Source: Planctomycetales bacterium 71-10 (GTDB lineage Bacteria > Planctomycetota > Planctomycetia > Isosphaerales > Isosphaeraceae). Taken from it: a stretch of DNA of 35,272 nucleotides. Location: NCBI GenBank assembly GCA_001898385.1, contig MKTT01000151.1, forward strand, positions 1 to 35,272. The letters run 5' to 3'. The notes below the pieces were generated by a model. It saw only the letters and a program-made list of their open reading frames with translations, was not told the DNA's origin and made no database searches. Made by a program: the position numbers and the translations under genes. Below are positions 1 to 7,038 of this stretch, one piece after another; positions within the stretch are counted from its first letter, which is position 1, and the number at the start of each line of letters is the position of its first letter.

Positions 1-507
1 GTCTCGATCCGGCCGGCGGGCGGGGGGGAGGAGACGCGAGTCTCGGGCCGGACCCTGACCGTGTATCGCAAGCAGCCCGACGGCCGCTGGCTGCTGGCCC
101 GCGACGCCAACATGCTGACGCCCGAGCCCCGGCCGCGGGCCGTGCTGGGGGCGGTCCCGGTGCTCCAGGTCGCCGACGTGACGGCGTCGATCGCGTGGTA
201 TCGCGACGTCCTGGGCTTCTCGGCCGACCCGTTCGGCCCCCCCGACGCCCCCGTCTTCGCCATCCTCCGCCGCGACGGCGCCGAGCTGATGCTCCAGAAG
301 TCGTGCCGCGAGCCGGCCCCCCGCGCGACCGGCCCGGAACCGCCCCTCGCCGCCTACCTCCGCGTCTCCGACGTCCAATCCCTGCGCGCCGCCGCGGTCG
401 CCGCGTCGGCCCAGGCCGGCCCGATCGAGGCCCGCGAATACGGCTGCCGCGAATTCTCCCTCATCGACCCCGACGGGCACGTCCTCGTCCTGGGCCAGTG
501 CAATTGA
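1..507 (+). CDS. NTF2-like (DUF4440/SnoaL) plus VOC/glyoxalase fusion protein, 5' partial
   Basis: The reading frame is open from the first base, so the gene starts outside the window. The first ~35 codons read like the last beta strands of a DUF4440/SnoaL-type NTF2-like domain (GRTLTVYRKQPDGRW, then LLARDANML). After a short linker comes a VOC (glyoxalase/bleomycin-resistance) domain: PVLQVADVTASIAWYRDVLGF at its start and REFSLIDPDGHVLVLGQ at its end. An internal GTG at 61 could be taken as a start, but the typical NTF2-like sequence continues upstream of it. Substrate unknown; VOC domains bind a metal and small electrophiles or antibiotics, NTF2-like domains bind small molecules. The VOC call is firm; the fusion partner is inferred from a short segment. 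Confidence 0.75.
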   Translation, partial: VSIRPAGGGEETRVSGRTLTVYRKQPDGRWLLARDANMLTPEPRPRAVLGAVPVLQVADVTASIAWYRDVLGFSADPFGPPDAPVFAILRRDGAELMLQKSCREPAPRATGPEPPLAAYLRVSDVQSLRAAAVAASAQAGPIEAREYGCREFSLIDPDGHVLVLGQCN

Positions 508-588
508 GTCGGCAGGAGGCCACGACCGTCGCCGATGCGTCTCCGTTCCGACGAAGCGCGGGGTTCGCTTATACCAGAGACCGCGGGC

Positions 589-795
589 TCAGACCCCACC
601 CGCGTCCCCTCGGTCCTTCGCCGCGCCCAGGGCGGCGATGATATGCCGGGCCAGATGTTCCTTAATTTCTCGATGTCGTGGAACCGGCTGAGAGATTCCG
701 GTAGCGGGATTGCGATACCAATCATGAGCCCCGCCATGGCGAATGAGTCGGCATCCCAACCCCTCGATGATCCGAACGAGGTCGACTCGCTTCAT
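589..795 (-). CDS. hicA: HicA-type mRNA interferase toxin
   Basis: A 68-residue protein with the HicA double-stranded-RNA-binding-like fold pattern: MKRVDLVRIIEGLGCRL at the N-terminus, then GGAHDWYRNP carrying the conserved histidine, then the strand and helix QPVPRHREIKEHLARHII typical of the variant in which PRHREI is strongly conserved. HicA proteins cleave mRNA and are neutralised by HicB. The ATG overlaps the stop codon of the upstream hicB by four bases (ATGA at 792-795, minus strand), showing translational coupling in the antitoxin-first order. The C-terminus beyond LGAAKD looks unstructured. Function by family only. Confidence 0.85.
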   Translation of the reverse strand: MKRVDLVRIIEGLGCRLIRHGGAHDWYRNPATGISQPVPRHREIKEHLARHIIAALGAAKDRGDAGGV

Positions 796-983
796 GGCAT
801 GACCAATTCGCCGAGCCGTCGCACCTCCGGGATCTCGCCGCTGGTCAGGTCTCGGTAGAGTTCCATGAGATGGGACTTCAGATCGTCGAACGAATCGCCC
901 TGCGTCCAGTAATCCGGGAACTCCACGAGGTACCCCAGGAAGGCGTCGCCGTCCTGCCAGTAAACGAATTTCAAGGTCTGCAT
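792..983 (-). CDS. hicB: HicB-type antitoxin
   Basis: A 63-residue protein with the short HicB pattern: MQTLKFVYWQDGDAFLGYLV, then EFPDYWTQGDSFDDLKSHL and a final helix. This is the partial RNase-H-like fold of HicB antitoxins (the usual xGYxxxxPDxxxQGxxxxE-like motif). No C-terminal DNA-binding domain is visible, so this is the minimal form. The ATG at 983 is chosen because GGAGG lies six bases upstream (minus strand) and the preceding in-frame sequence is not HicB-like. It lies directly upstream of and overlaps hicA. The pair probably forms a self-contained toxin-antitoxin operon. Confidence 0.85.
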   Translation of the reverse strand: MQTLKFVYWQDGDAFLGYLVEFPDYWTQGDSFDDLKSHLMELYRDLTSGEIPEVRRLGELVMP

Positions 984-1092
984 CGTGGCCTCCGAGGGAG
1001 AACGTCCATAGCACCCCAATCTTACCGATGCGACCAGAGCGGGTCGGCGGGCATCCCGAGATGACCGGCCTGCGGTTCGAGCGTGGACGGGG

Positions 1093-1386
1093 CTACAGGC
1101 GAGCCTCCCAGGCATCGTCCGAGCGGCGGCCGTGGAGAATGGCGATGACCTCGACGCGATCCGTACGCACTCGGTAATAGAAGAGGTAGGGGTAACCTCG
1201 AATCCGACCGCGTCGTACATCGGCATGGACGACCGGGTGGATTTCGGGCATGGCTCCGACCTGTTCCAGGGCCTCTCGCACCCTCGACGCGAATTTGAAC
1301 CCGCCGCCCGCCCGTTCCTGGTACCAGTCGCCCGCGTTCATGAGGTCGTATTCGGCGAGATGTGTCAGGACGACCTTCAGGCTCAT
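1093..1386 (-). CDS. ParE/RelE-superfamily toxin
   Basis: A 97-residue protein with the RelE/ParE plasmid-stabilisation fold: an N-terminal helix with AEYDLMNAGDWYQERAGG, a second helix KFASRVREALEQV, a turn with PEIHPVVHADVRR, and the C-terminal strands GYPYLFYYRVRTDRVEVIAILHGRR. The final strand ending in HGRR is typical of this superfamily. Members poison either gyrase (ParE) or translation (RelE), and sequence alone does not settle which. The start ATG overlaps the stop of the antitoxin gene by four bases (1383-1386), so both are translated from one message. Confidence 0.85.
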   Translation of the reverse strand: MSLKVVLTHLAEYDLMNAGDWYQERAGGGFKFASRVREALEQVGAMPEIHPVVHADVRRGRIRGYPYLFYYRVRTDRVEVIAILHGRRSDDAWEARL

Positions 1387-1607
1387 TTTCGGTACCGATC
1401 GACGACTCGCGTCCAGACGTCCTCAAGGGAGGATACGGCGTCCGGATCGGCGTCGGCGATCCGTCGATCGAGGAATCTCCGGACGTCGTCCGAGAGTTCG
1501 TCTCCTCCGCCCGAGTCGGCGAGGCCGTCCCACACCTCCTCGATGAGGCGAAGACGTTCCTCGACGGTCCAACCCTGGACCTCGCTCAGGACGGCCTGCA
1601 TGTCCAT
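1383..1607 (-). CDS. Addiction-module antitoxin (TIGR02574-like)
   Basis: A 74-residue acidic, largely helical protein. The N-terminal SEVQGWTVEERLRLIEEVWDGL is the signature of the putative addiction-module component family (TIGR02574/Pfam addiction-module antitoxin), usually paired with a ParE/RelE toxin as here. The C-terminal half (ELSDDVRRFLDRRIADADPD) would wrap the toxin. A GGGAG ribosome site lies seven bases before the ATG at 1607; an in-frame ATG two codons later is a possible alternative. A promoter with an overlapping dyad lies just upstream. Confidence 0.82.
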   Translation of the reverse strand: MDMQAVLSEVQGWTVEERLRLIEEVWDGLADSGGGDELSDDVRRFLDRRIADADPDAVSSLEDVWTRVVDRYRK

Positions 1608-1659
1608 GTTCGGCTCCCGGATTTCGAGGCGGCCACGGCCCCCTCTTCCTTCTCGCTCG

Positions 1660-1689
1660 ATTTTAACCGCCGCCGGTCGGGACCGGCAA
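1660..1689 (-). promoter_or_regulatory. Sigma-70-like promoter with overlapping palindromic operator for the ParE/RelE module
   Basis: On the minus strand TTGCCG (1684-1689) and TAAAAT (1660-1665) are 18 bp apart, close to TTGACA/TATAAT. A perfect dyad GCCGGTC-GG-GACCGGC (1672-1687) covers the spacer and part of the -35 box. This arrangement is typical of toxin-antitoxin autorepression by the complex. It lies in the 91-bp gap between the HD hydrolase stop and the antitoxin start. The sequence is seen; the function is inferred. Confidence 0.55.
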
Positions 1690-1698
1690 ACCTCGGCG

Positions 1699-2274
1699 TC
1701 ACGAAAGGATGCCGTCCAGGACGTCCCGGCAGGCGTCGGCCAGCCGCTCCAGCCGCGGGTCGTCGCTGCCGCAGGCTTCGAGGGCCGCGCGGTAGTATGC
1801 GAGGACGCGGTCGCGGTCGGCGTTGAAGGCGGACCAGGCGTCGACGCCGCGGGCGAGGTCGTGGGCGAGACTCGTCAGGTTGTGGAGCTTGTCGGCCAGG
1901 GTGACGGCGCGGGCCTCGATCGGCGCACCGGCCAGCGCGGCGAGGTGGTCGGCCTTGCGGTCGATCCAGGGACGCTTGCGGCCCTCGGCGTCGAGCTTGA
2001 CCTCGGTGCAATAGTCGACGATCCTCGCGACCTCGGGGCCGAACGCGGCGGCGACCTCGTCGAGCGTGATCGGCGTGTCCTCGACGACGTCGTGCAAGAG
2101 GCCGGCGACCTGCACGTCCTCGCCGAAGCCGGCGCGATCCAGGATCCACGCCACGGCGACGACGTGCTGGACGTAGGGCGTGTCGCTCGACTTCCGCACC
2201 TGGTCGCGATGGGCGACGGCCGCGAACCGCAGCGCAGTCTCCAGGCGATCCGAGAAGAGGGGGGCGTCGGGCAT
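1699..2274 (-). CDS. HD-domain small alarmone hydrolase-like protein ((p)ppGpp 3'-pyrophosphohydrolase)
   Basis: A 191-residue stand-alone HD domain of the RelA/SpoT type with no synthetase, TGS or ACT domain. Putative metal ligands line up with Mesh1/SpoT: H37 (TPYVQHVVAVAWIL), H61-D62 and E65-D66 (GLLHDVVEDTP), and D128 (LADKLHNL). The stretch ITLDEVAAAFGPEVARIV after the HD motif is also characteristic. Expected activity is removal of the 3' pyrophosphate from (p)ppGpp, or NADPH phosphatase activity as reported for some Mesh1 enzymes. It lies upstream of, and on the same strand as, two toxin-antitoxin modules. Family assignment is good; substrate is inferred. Confidence 0.8.
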   Translation of the reverse strand: MPDAPLFSDRLETALRFAAVAHRDQVRKSSDTPYVQHVVAVAWILDRAGFGEDVQVAGLLHDVVEDTPITLDEVAAAFGPEVARIVDYCTEVKLDAEGRKRPWIDRKADHLAALAGAPIEARAVTLADKLHNLTSLAHDLARGVDAWSAFNADRDRVLAYYRAALEACGSDDPRLERLADACRDVLDGILS

Positions 2275-2660
2275 GGGTTCACATCTCCGGGGTTGAGCCG
2301 GGTGAGCCTTCAGCTTTTGGCGAATCGCGACGAGGTCGCGGGAGCCATCGTAACGGTCTTCCCCCCTCGCGGGGGAAGGTGGCCCGCAGGGCCGGATGAG
2401 GGGGACGACGCGCCGGACGGCCGTCGGGATCCCGGGCCGGTCGGGCGGGCCATCGACCCCCGACGGCGCCCGTGCTTCGCGTCCCCCTCATCTGACGCCT
2501 TCGGCGTCTGTCTTCCCCCGCGAGTGGGGAAGACGTCGAACTCCGACCGCCAAATTCCAAAGGCATACCCGTTGAGCCCGCAGCTTGCCCCGCGCCGGGC
2601 GGGCTGGCAAGATGGCGGTCGGTCGAGTTCGCTCGTCGCGACACGCGAGGAGATCGCCCC
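2275..2660. other. Intergenic region between divergent genes, filled by repeat element A
   Basis: Between the HD hydrolase (minus) and the operon starting at 2661 (plus). Most of it is the palindromic element at 2306-2564. The rest is a short leader before 2661 with GGAG at about 2649. No credible small gene was seen. Confidence 0.7.
2306..2564 (+). repeat. Palindromic element, copy A (175-bp core at 2358-2532 plus terminal inverted repeats)
   Basis: The core starts with a hairpin (TTCCCCC/GGGGGAA), followed by a second hairpin GGCCC-GCA-GGGCC and one arm of a long-range pairing GATGAGGGGGAC (2395-2406). Its partner GTCCCCCTCATC lies at 2481-2492. A third hairpin GACGCC-TTC-GGCGTC (2494-2508) and a mirrored terminal hairpin end the core. 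Outside it, GCCTTCAGCTTTTGGCG at the left is an imperfect inverted match of the right end (GCCTTTGGAATTTGGCG read on the minus strand). The same core recurs at 14850-15024 and, reversed, at 29832-30010. Confidence 0.9.
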
Positions 2661-3230
2661 ATGCGCCTCCGTCCCGTCCGGGTCCGGACGATCCTCATCC
2701 TGATGGCGACCCTGGCGATCGCGATCGGCGGCGGGATCGAGTTCGTCAGGCTGCGGCGGCTGGCCGCGAAGTATCGGTACATCGCCTGGGCGGTGGGGAA
2801 CGACGTCCGGTCTCACCTGGGGAACCTGACTCGCGCGGAGGCCCGGCTCCAGCAACTTACAGCCCTGAAGGACTCCGGCGGCCCGATCTCCGAGGACGAG
2901 CGCCTGGAGTTGATCGAACTGCCGATCGCCGTGGAACTCGGGCGGGCCCGCGTCGCGGCGGTCGTGAACCTCCTCCAGCTCTACGAACACGCCGCGAGCC
3001 ACCCGTGGGAGGATGAGCCGGCCCAGGTCCCGCCGCACCACCCCGACCCCGGCAACCTGCCGATCGTCCGGCGGCTCGTCGGGGCGCCGCCGGCGAAGCC
3101 CCCCGTCCCGCCAGAGTTCGCCCCGAAACCCGAGGCGTCCCCGCCGAAACCCCTGCCGCCTCCTCCCGCGCCGGCGCCGCGACCGCCCGACCCGATCGGA
3201 ACCGACCACCCCGACGAGAAGCCCTCATGA
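2661..3230 (+). CDS. Membrane-anchored protein with proline-rich C-terminus, unknown function
   Basis: 189 residues. A basic N-terminus (MRLRPVRVR) is followed by one hydrophobic segment at residues ~10-28. Then comes a helical, probably coiled-coil stretch (residues ~30-110, many Arg/Glu/Leu) and a C-terminal ~60 residues rich in Pro and Ala (KPPVPPEFAPKPEASPPKPL). Single-pass membrane anchor with an extracytoplasmic or periplasmic tail is likely. GGAG at ~2649 supports the ATG. Its TGA overlaps the ATG of the next gene (ATGA, 3227-3230), so it is probably the first gene of an operon with the glycosidase-like protein and the sulfatase. I do not recognise the family. Confidence 0.75.
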   Translation: MRLRPVRVRTILILMATLAIAIGGGIEFVRLRRLAAKYRYIAWAVGNDVRSHLGNLTRAEARLQQLTALKDSGGPISEDERLELIELPIAVELGRARVAAVVNLLQLYEHAASHPWEDEPAQVPPHHPDPGNLPIVRRLVGAPPAKPPVPPEFAPKPEASPPKPLPPPPAPAPRPPDPIGTDHPDEKPS

Positions 3231-4339
3231 CGACGCTCCGCAGACTCCTCGTCCTGACGCTCCTGATCCCGCCGGCGCTCGCCGCGGCCGACGAGCCGAC
3301 GCGAAGCCCGCGGCCGAACCTCAAGATCCGGGGCGTCTACGGCGGGATCCCGTCGCAGATCTTCGAGCGCGGCGAGACCCTGGACGACTACGCGATCAAC
3401 GCCGTCTGGATCGGCTCGGGAGGGGCGACCGCCGAGGTGGTCGGAGGGCTGAAGGCGAAGGCCCCGGGCGTGAAGGTCTTCGCCGAGTTCAACACGATGC
3501 ACGACGCGGAGTACCTCGCGGACCATCCCGACGCCGCGCCCGTCGGGCCGGACGGCCTGCGGAGCCCGGCGCCCGACGGCTGGCAGGGGATCTGCCCCAC
3601 GCACGCCGAGCATCGCCGCGAGCGCATGGCCGCGTTCCGCAAGACGCTGGCCGACGCTCCCGTCGACGGGATCTGGCTCGACTATCACCACGCGCACGCG
3701 AGCTGGGAGCAGGCCGAGCCCAACCTGCCCGACACCTGCTTCTGCCCCCGCTGCCTGGAGGCGTTCGCGAAGGCGACCGGCACGCCCCTCGGCGAAGGCC
3801 CCGCGTCCGCGATCGCCGCTCGGCTGCTGGACGAGCATCGCCGCGCGTGGGTCGACTGGCGCTGCGGCGTCTTCACCGACTGGGTCCGCGAGTTCCGCGC
3901 GATCGTCGACGAGGTCCGCCCCGGGGCGTTGCTGGGGACGTTCCACTGCCCCTGGACCGCCGACGAGCGCGACGGCGCCCTGCGCGACAAGCTGGCCATC
4001 GACCTGAAGGCGCAATCGAAATACCTGGACGTCTTCAGCATCATGCCCTACCACGCCCGCTTCGGCCATGCCGACGACCCGGCGTGGATCGCTCGCCAGA
4101 CGGCGCGGCTCGGCGAATACCTGGGCGTCCGCGGCGAGCCGGGCGAACGCCTGAAAATCTGGCCCATCGTCCAGCTCGCCGACTGGGGCGAGGCCGTCCG
4201 CGCCGGGGACGTCGCCGACATCCTCGACCACGGCACGCGCCCGCCGGCCACCGGGGTCATGATCTTCCACTGGTCGGGCGTCGGCGGCGACCGAGCGAAG
4301 GTCGAGGCGATGGGGCGGGCGTATCGGGGTTATCGGTGA
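3227..4339 (+). CDS. Secreted glycoside hydrolase-like TIM-barrel protein
   Basis: 370 residues with a signal peptide (MTTLRRLLVLTLLIPPALAAADE). The body has barrel-strand features of hypothetical glycosyl hydrolases: GVYGGIPSQIFERGETLDDYAINAVWIG, VKVFAEFNT, DGIWLDYHHAHASWE with a candidate acidic catalytic residue, a CFCPRC cysteine cluster, and late strands LLGTFHCPW, LDVFSIMPYHARF and GVMIFHWSG. The pattern resembles the GHL10-type putative glycosidases used by planctomycetes on polysaccharides. Catalytic residues cannot be fixed by eye. It overlaps the upstream gene by four bases and ends 20 bp before the sulfatase, which suggests joint degradation of a sulfated glycan. Confidence 0.7.
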   Translation: MTTLRRLLVLTLLIPPALAAADEPTRSPRPNLKIRGVYGGIPSQIFERGETLDDYAINAVWIGSGGATAEVVGGLKAKAPGVKVFAEFNTMHDAEYLADHPDAAPVGPDGLRSPAPDGWQGICPTHAEHRRERMAAFRKTLADAPVDGIWLDYHHAHASWEQAEPNLPDTCFCPRCLEAFAKATGTPLGEGPASAIAARLLDEHRRAWVDWRCGVFTDWVREFRAIVDEVRPGALLGTFHCPWTADERDGALRDKLAIDLKAQSKYLDVFSIMPYHARFGHADDPAWIARQTARLGEYLGVRGEPGERLKIWPIVQLADWGEAVRAGDVADILDHGTRPPATGVMIFHWSGVGGDRAKVEAMGRAYRGYR

Positions 4340-4359
4340 AAGACAAGGTTGGAGATCCC

Positions 4360-5991
4360 ATGACGAGTTCAAGCACCACGCCCCGGATCGCGTTCGCACT
4401 GGCCTCGGCGATCCTCATCGCCGCTCCCTCGCTGCTCGCGGCGGACCGGCCGAACGTCCTGCTGATCCTCGCGGACGACATGGGGTATTCGGACCTCGGC
4501 TGCTTCGGCGGCGAGATCCGGACGCCGAACGTCGACGCGCTGGCGGCCGACGGCCTGCGGTTCACCCGGTTCTACAACGGCTCGCGCTGCTGCCCCACGC
4601 GGGCCTCGCTCCTCACCGGCCTGTACGCGCACCAGGCGGGCGTGGGCGACATGACGGGCGACGAGGGGCCGGGCCGCCCCGGCTATCGCGGCCATCTGGT
4701 CGAAGCCACGGCCACCATCCCGGAAGTGCTGGGCGGGGCCGGGTATCGCACGCTGATGGTCGGCAAGTGGCACCTGGGGTCGAACCCGGGGCCGATCCGC
4801 CGCGGGTTCGACGACTTCTACGGCATGATCGGCGGGTTCAACTCCTTCTGGCAGGAGGACCCGTTCTACACCCGGCTCCCCGCCGGCCGGCCGAAGCGGG
4901 CCTATCCCCCGGGCGGCTTCTACTCGACCGACGCCTTCGCCGACTACGCCGTCGACTTCCTCGAAGACGCCCGCCGCGAGCCCGACCGGCCGTGGTTCCT
5001 CTACCTCGCCTTCAACGCCCCCCACTTCCCGCTCCACGCGCCGAAGGAGGAGATCGACCGCTACGCCGACGTCTACGCCAGGGGCTGGGACGCGATCCGG
5101 GAGGAGCGGCTGGCCCGAATGAAGGCGCTGGGGATCGTCCCCGAGTCGACCCCGCTGACGCCGCGCTCCGACTGGGTCCACCCGTTCCACCACAAGGAGG
5201 GCGTGAACCCCGCCTGGGCCGACCTCCCCGCCGACCGCCGCGCCGACCTCGCGCGCCGGATGGCGATCTACGCCGCGATGGTCGAGCACATGGACGCCGC
5301 GATCGGCCGGGTCGTCGGCGAGTTGAAGCGGACGGGCCGGCTCGACGACACGCTCATCCTCTTCCTCTCCGACAACGGCGCCTGCGCGGAGTGGGACCCC
5401 TGGGGCTTCGACGTCGCCACCGGGCCGAAGACCACCAACATCCTCCACGCGGGCGACGACCTGGCGACGATGGGCGGCCCCGGGACCTACATCAGCTACG
5501 GTTCCGGCTGGGCGGGGGCCTGCAACACGCCCTGGCGACTGTACAAGCATCAGGCCCACGAGGGTGGCATCAGCACGCCCCTGATCGCACGCTGGCCGGC
5601 CGGCTTCGCGCGGAAGGGCGAGATGGAAGGGCGGGTCGGCCACATCGTCGACGTGATGGCCACCTGCGTCGACGTCGCCGGGGCCCGCTATCCGGCCGGC
5701 GGCGAGCGGAACATCCCGCCGATGGAGGGCCGCAGCCTCGTCCCCGCCCTCCGCGGCGAGCCCGACCAGCCTCGGCTCCTCTTCTGGGAGCACGAGGGCA
5801 ACCGCGCCGCGCGCGACGGTCGGTGGAAGCTCGTGGCCCGGAAGGGCCGCCCCTGGGAGCTTTACGACATGGACGCCGACCGGGCCGAGATGCACGACCT
5901 CGCCGCGAACCGTCCCGACGAGGTGGCCCGGCTCGCCCGCGCCTGGGACGAGTGGGCGGCCCGCTGCCATGTCGTCCGGGATCCGTCGTGA
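4360..5991 (+). CDS. Secreted type I (formylglycine) sulfatase
   Basis: 543 residues with a signal peptide (hydrophobic stretch to LLAADRP). Sulfatase signatures: PNVLLILADDMGYSDLGCFGG with metal-binding D39/D40, and C77-C-P-T-R81 inside SRCCPTRASLLTG, the C-x-P-x-R site whose cysteine is converted to formylglycine. Also GYRTLMVGKWHLG with the conserved Lys and His, and LSDNGA around residue ~345 with metal-binding Asp-Asn. The C-terminal section (PWELYDMDADRAEMHDLA) is the usual arylsulfatase ending. The start at 4360 has AAGG/GGAG 7-14 bases upstream; the same frame stays open far upstream, but that part is not sulfatase. Likely hydrolyses sulfate esters of polysaccharides in the periplasm or outside the cell. 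Confidence 0.93.
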   Translation: MTSSSTTPRIAFALASAILIAAPSLLAADRPNVLLILADDMGYSDLGCFGGEIRTPNVDALAADGLRFTRFYNGSRCCPTRASLLTGLYAHQAGVGDMTGDEGPGRPGYRGHLVEATATIPEVLGGAGYRTLMVGKWHLGSNPGPIRRGFDDFYGMIGGFNSFWQEDPFYTRLPAGRPKRAYPPGGFYSTDAFADYAVDFLEDARREPDRPWFLYLAFNAPHFPLHAPKEEIDRYADVYARGWDAIREERLARMKALGIVPESTPLTPRSDWVHPFHHKEGVNPAWADLPADRRADLARRMAIYAAMVEHMDAAIGRVVGELKRTGRLDDTLILFLSDNGACAEWDPWGFDVATGPKTTNILHAGDDLATMGGPGTYISYGSGWAGACNTPWRLYKHQAHEGGISTPLIARWPAGFARKGEMEGRVGHIVDVMATCVDVAGARYPAGGERNIPPMEGRSLVPALRGEPDQPRLLFWEHEGNRAARDGRWKLVARKGRPWELYDMDADRAEMHDLAANRPDEVARLARAWDEWAARCHVVRDPS

Positions 5992-6014
5992 GACTTGGGC
6001 CTCGCTTCGAAAAA

Positions 6015-6147
6015 CAAGAAGCTCCCTCCCCGCCGGGGCCGAATCCGGCGAGGGGGAGACTTCCTGAGGATGACTTCGGTGTGCGGTTCAAGAAGCTCCG
6101 CCCCCGCCGGGGCCGAATCCGACGGGGGGGAGACTCCCTGAGGATGA
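6015..6147. repeat. Two 58-bp direct repeats, 74-bp period, each containing a hairpin
   Basis: Copies at 6016-6073 and 6090-6147 begin AAGAAGCTCC and end CCTGAGGATGA, with five base differences. Each contains an imperfect stem around GGCCGAAT (CTCCCTCCCCGCCGG against CCGGCGAGGGGGAG). The pair lies between the convergent sulfatase and alpha/beta hydrolase genes and may act as a two-way terminator. No T-tract follows. Confidence 0.85.
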
Positions 6148-6159
6148 ATCGTCGGGCGG

Positions 6160-7038
6160 TCAGACGTGGGCCTTGACGCGCTCCATGTGGGCCTGGACCT
6201 GATGGGCCATGGCGTCGGCGTGGGTGACGAAGGCGATGTGGCCGGCGCCCTCGATGGCCTCGAAGCGGGCCCCCGAGATCTCCTGGGCCAGCCGCTTCTG
6301 CCGCGAGGCCGTGATGATCGCGTCCTTCGCCCCGGCGACGACCAGGGTGGGGACCTCAAGCCGCCAGAGGCGGTCGGTCACGTCGAACTGTTCGAGCTGC
6401 GCCAGGCGGTGGGCCATCACCGACTGCGGGGTCTGCCAGATCCGCTGCACCACCATGTCGTGCGCCGGGCCGGGCTCGGGCTTCTTGGCGTACAGCAGGT
6501 TCAGGAACTGGTTGACGAACGGGCTGTCCGGGGGCAGGGCGTAACGCTCCAGGATGTGCCGGACGATCGCCGAGGCCGTGCTCGCCCGGAACTTCGGCTC
6601 CATCCCCTGGACGATCAGCGTGTCCAGGATGTGGGGGTGCTCGACCGCCAGTTCCAGGGCGACGGCCCCGCCGAAGGAGACGCCCAGGACCGAAGGCCGC
6701 TCCAGCCCCAGCCGCTCGATCAGCGCGGCCAGGTCGGCCGCATGCTGGCCGATCTCGACGTAAGGCGTGCGGGTCGCCCCGAGCGGCCCGGCCCCGAATG
6801 TCCGGTCGCCGCGCAGGTTGTAGGAGACGACCTCGAACCGCCGCGACAGGGCCCGGAGCAGGGGGGTCGTCAGACGCCAGCCGCCGGCCAGGCCCGGGAC
6901 CACCACGAGCGGATCGCCCCGGCCCATCCGGACCACGTCGAAGTCCTCGCCCTGGACGGTCACCCGACGCGACAGCCTCGCCCCGGCGTCCGGGACGACC
7001 ATCGCATCATGTCCCCGCCACTTCCTGGAAAGCCGCAT
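6160..7038 (-). CDS. Alpha/beta hydrolase-fold protein
   Basis: 292 residues from the ATG at 7038. The catalytic triad is visible: nucleophile S121 in GVSFGGAVALELA, acid D239 in PTLVVAGAKDAIIT, and H267 in EGAGHIAFVTH. The oxyanion strand (PLVVVPGLAGGWRLT) and VVSYNLRGDR match the esterase/dehalogenase-like group. No signal peptide, so probably cytoplasmic; substrate unknown. The frame stays open to 7326, but that extension runs into AT-richer, non-coding-looking DNA. A run of G just before 7038 can serve as ribosome site; an ATG at 7002 is a possible alternative. Confidence 0.85.
   Translation of the reverse strand: MRLSRKWRGHDAMVVPDAGARLSRRVTVQGEDFDVVRMGRGDPLVVVPGLAGGWRLTTPLLRALSRRFEVVSYNLRGDRTFGAGPLGATRTPYVEIGQHAADLAALIERLGLERPSVLGVSFGGAVALELAVEHPHILDTLIVQGMEPKFRASTASAIVRHILERYALPPDSPFVNQFLNLLYAKKPEPGPAHDMVVQRIWQTPQSVMAHRLAQLEQFDVTDRLWRLEVPTLVVAGAKDAIITASRQKRLAQEISGARFEAIEGAGHIAFVTHADAMAHQVQAHMERVKAHV

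Noticed and set aside
1132..2703. Long plus-strand open frame (523 codons) opposite the toxin-antitoxin and HD genes
   Set aside because: Antisense to genes with clear motifs; composition is Arg/Gly/Val-rich as expected of high-GC shadow frames.
3013..4359. Upstream continuation of the sulfatase frame
   Set aside because: Arg/Pro-rich shadow of the glycosidase-like gene; signal peptide and ribosome site fix the start at 4360.
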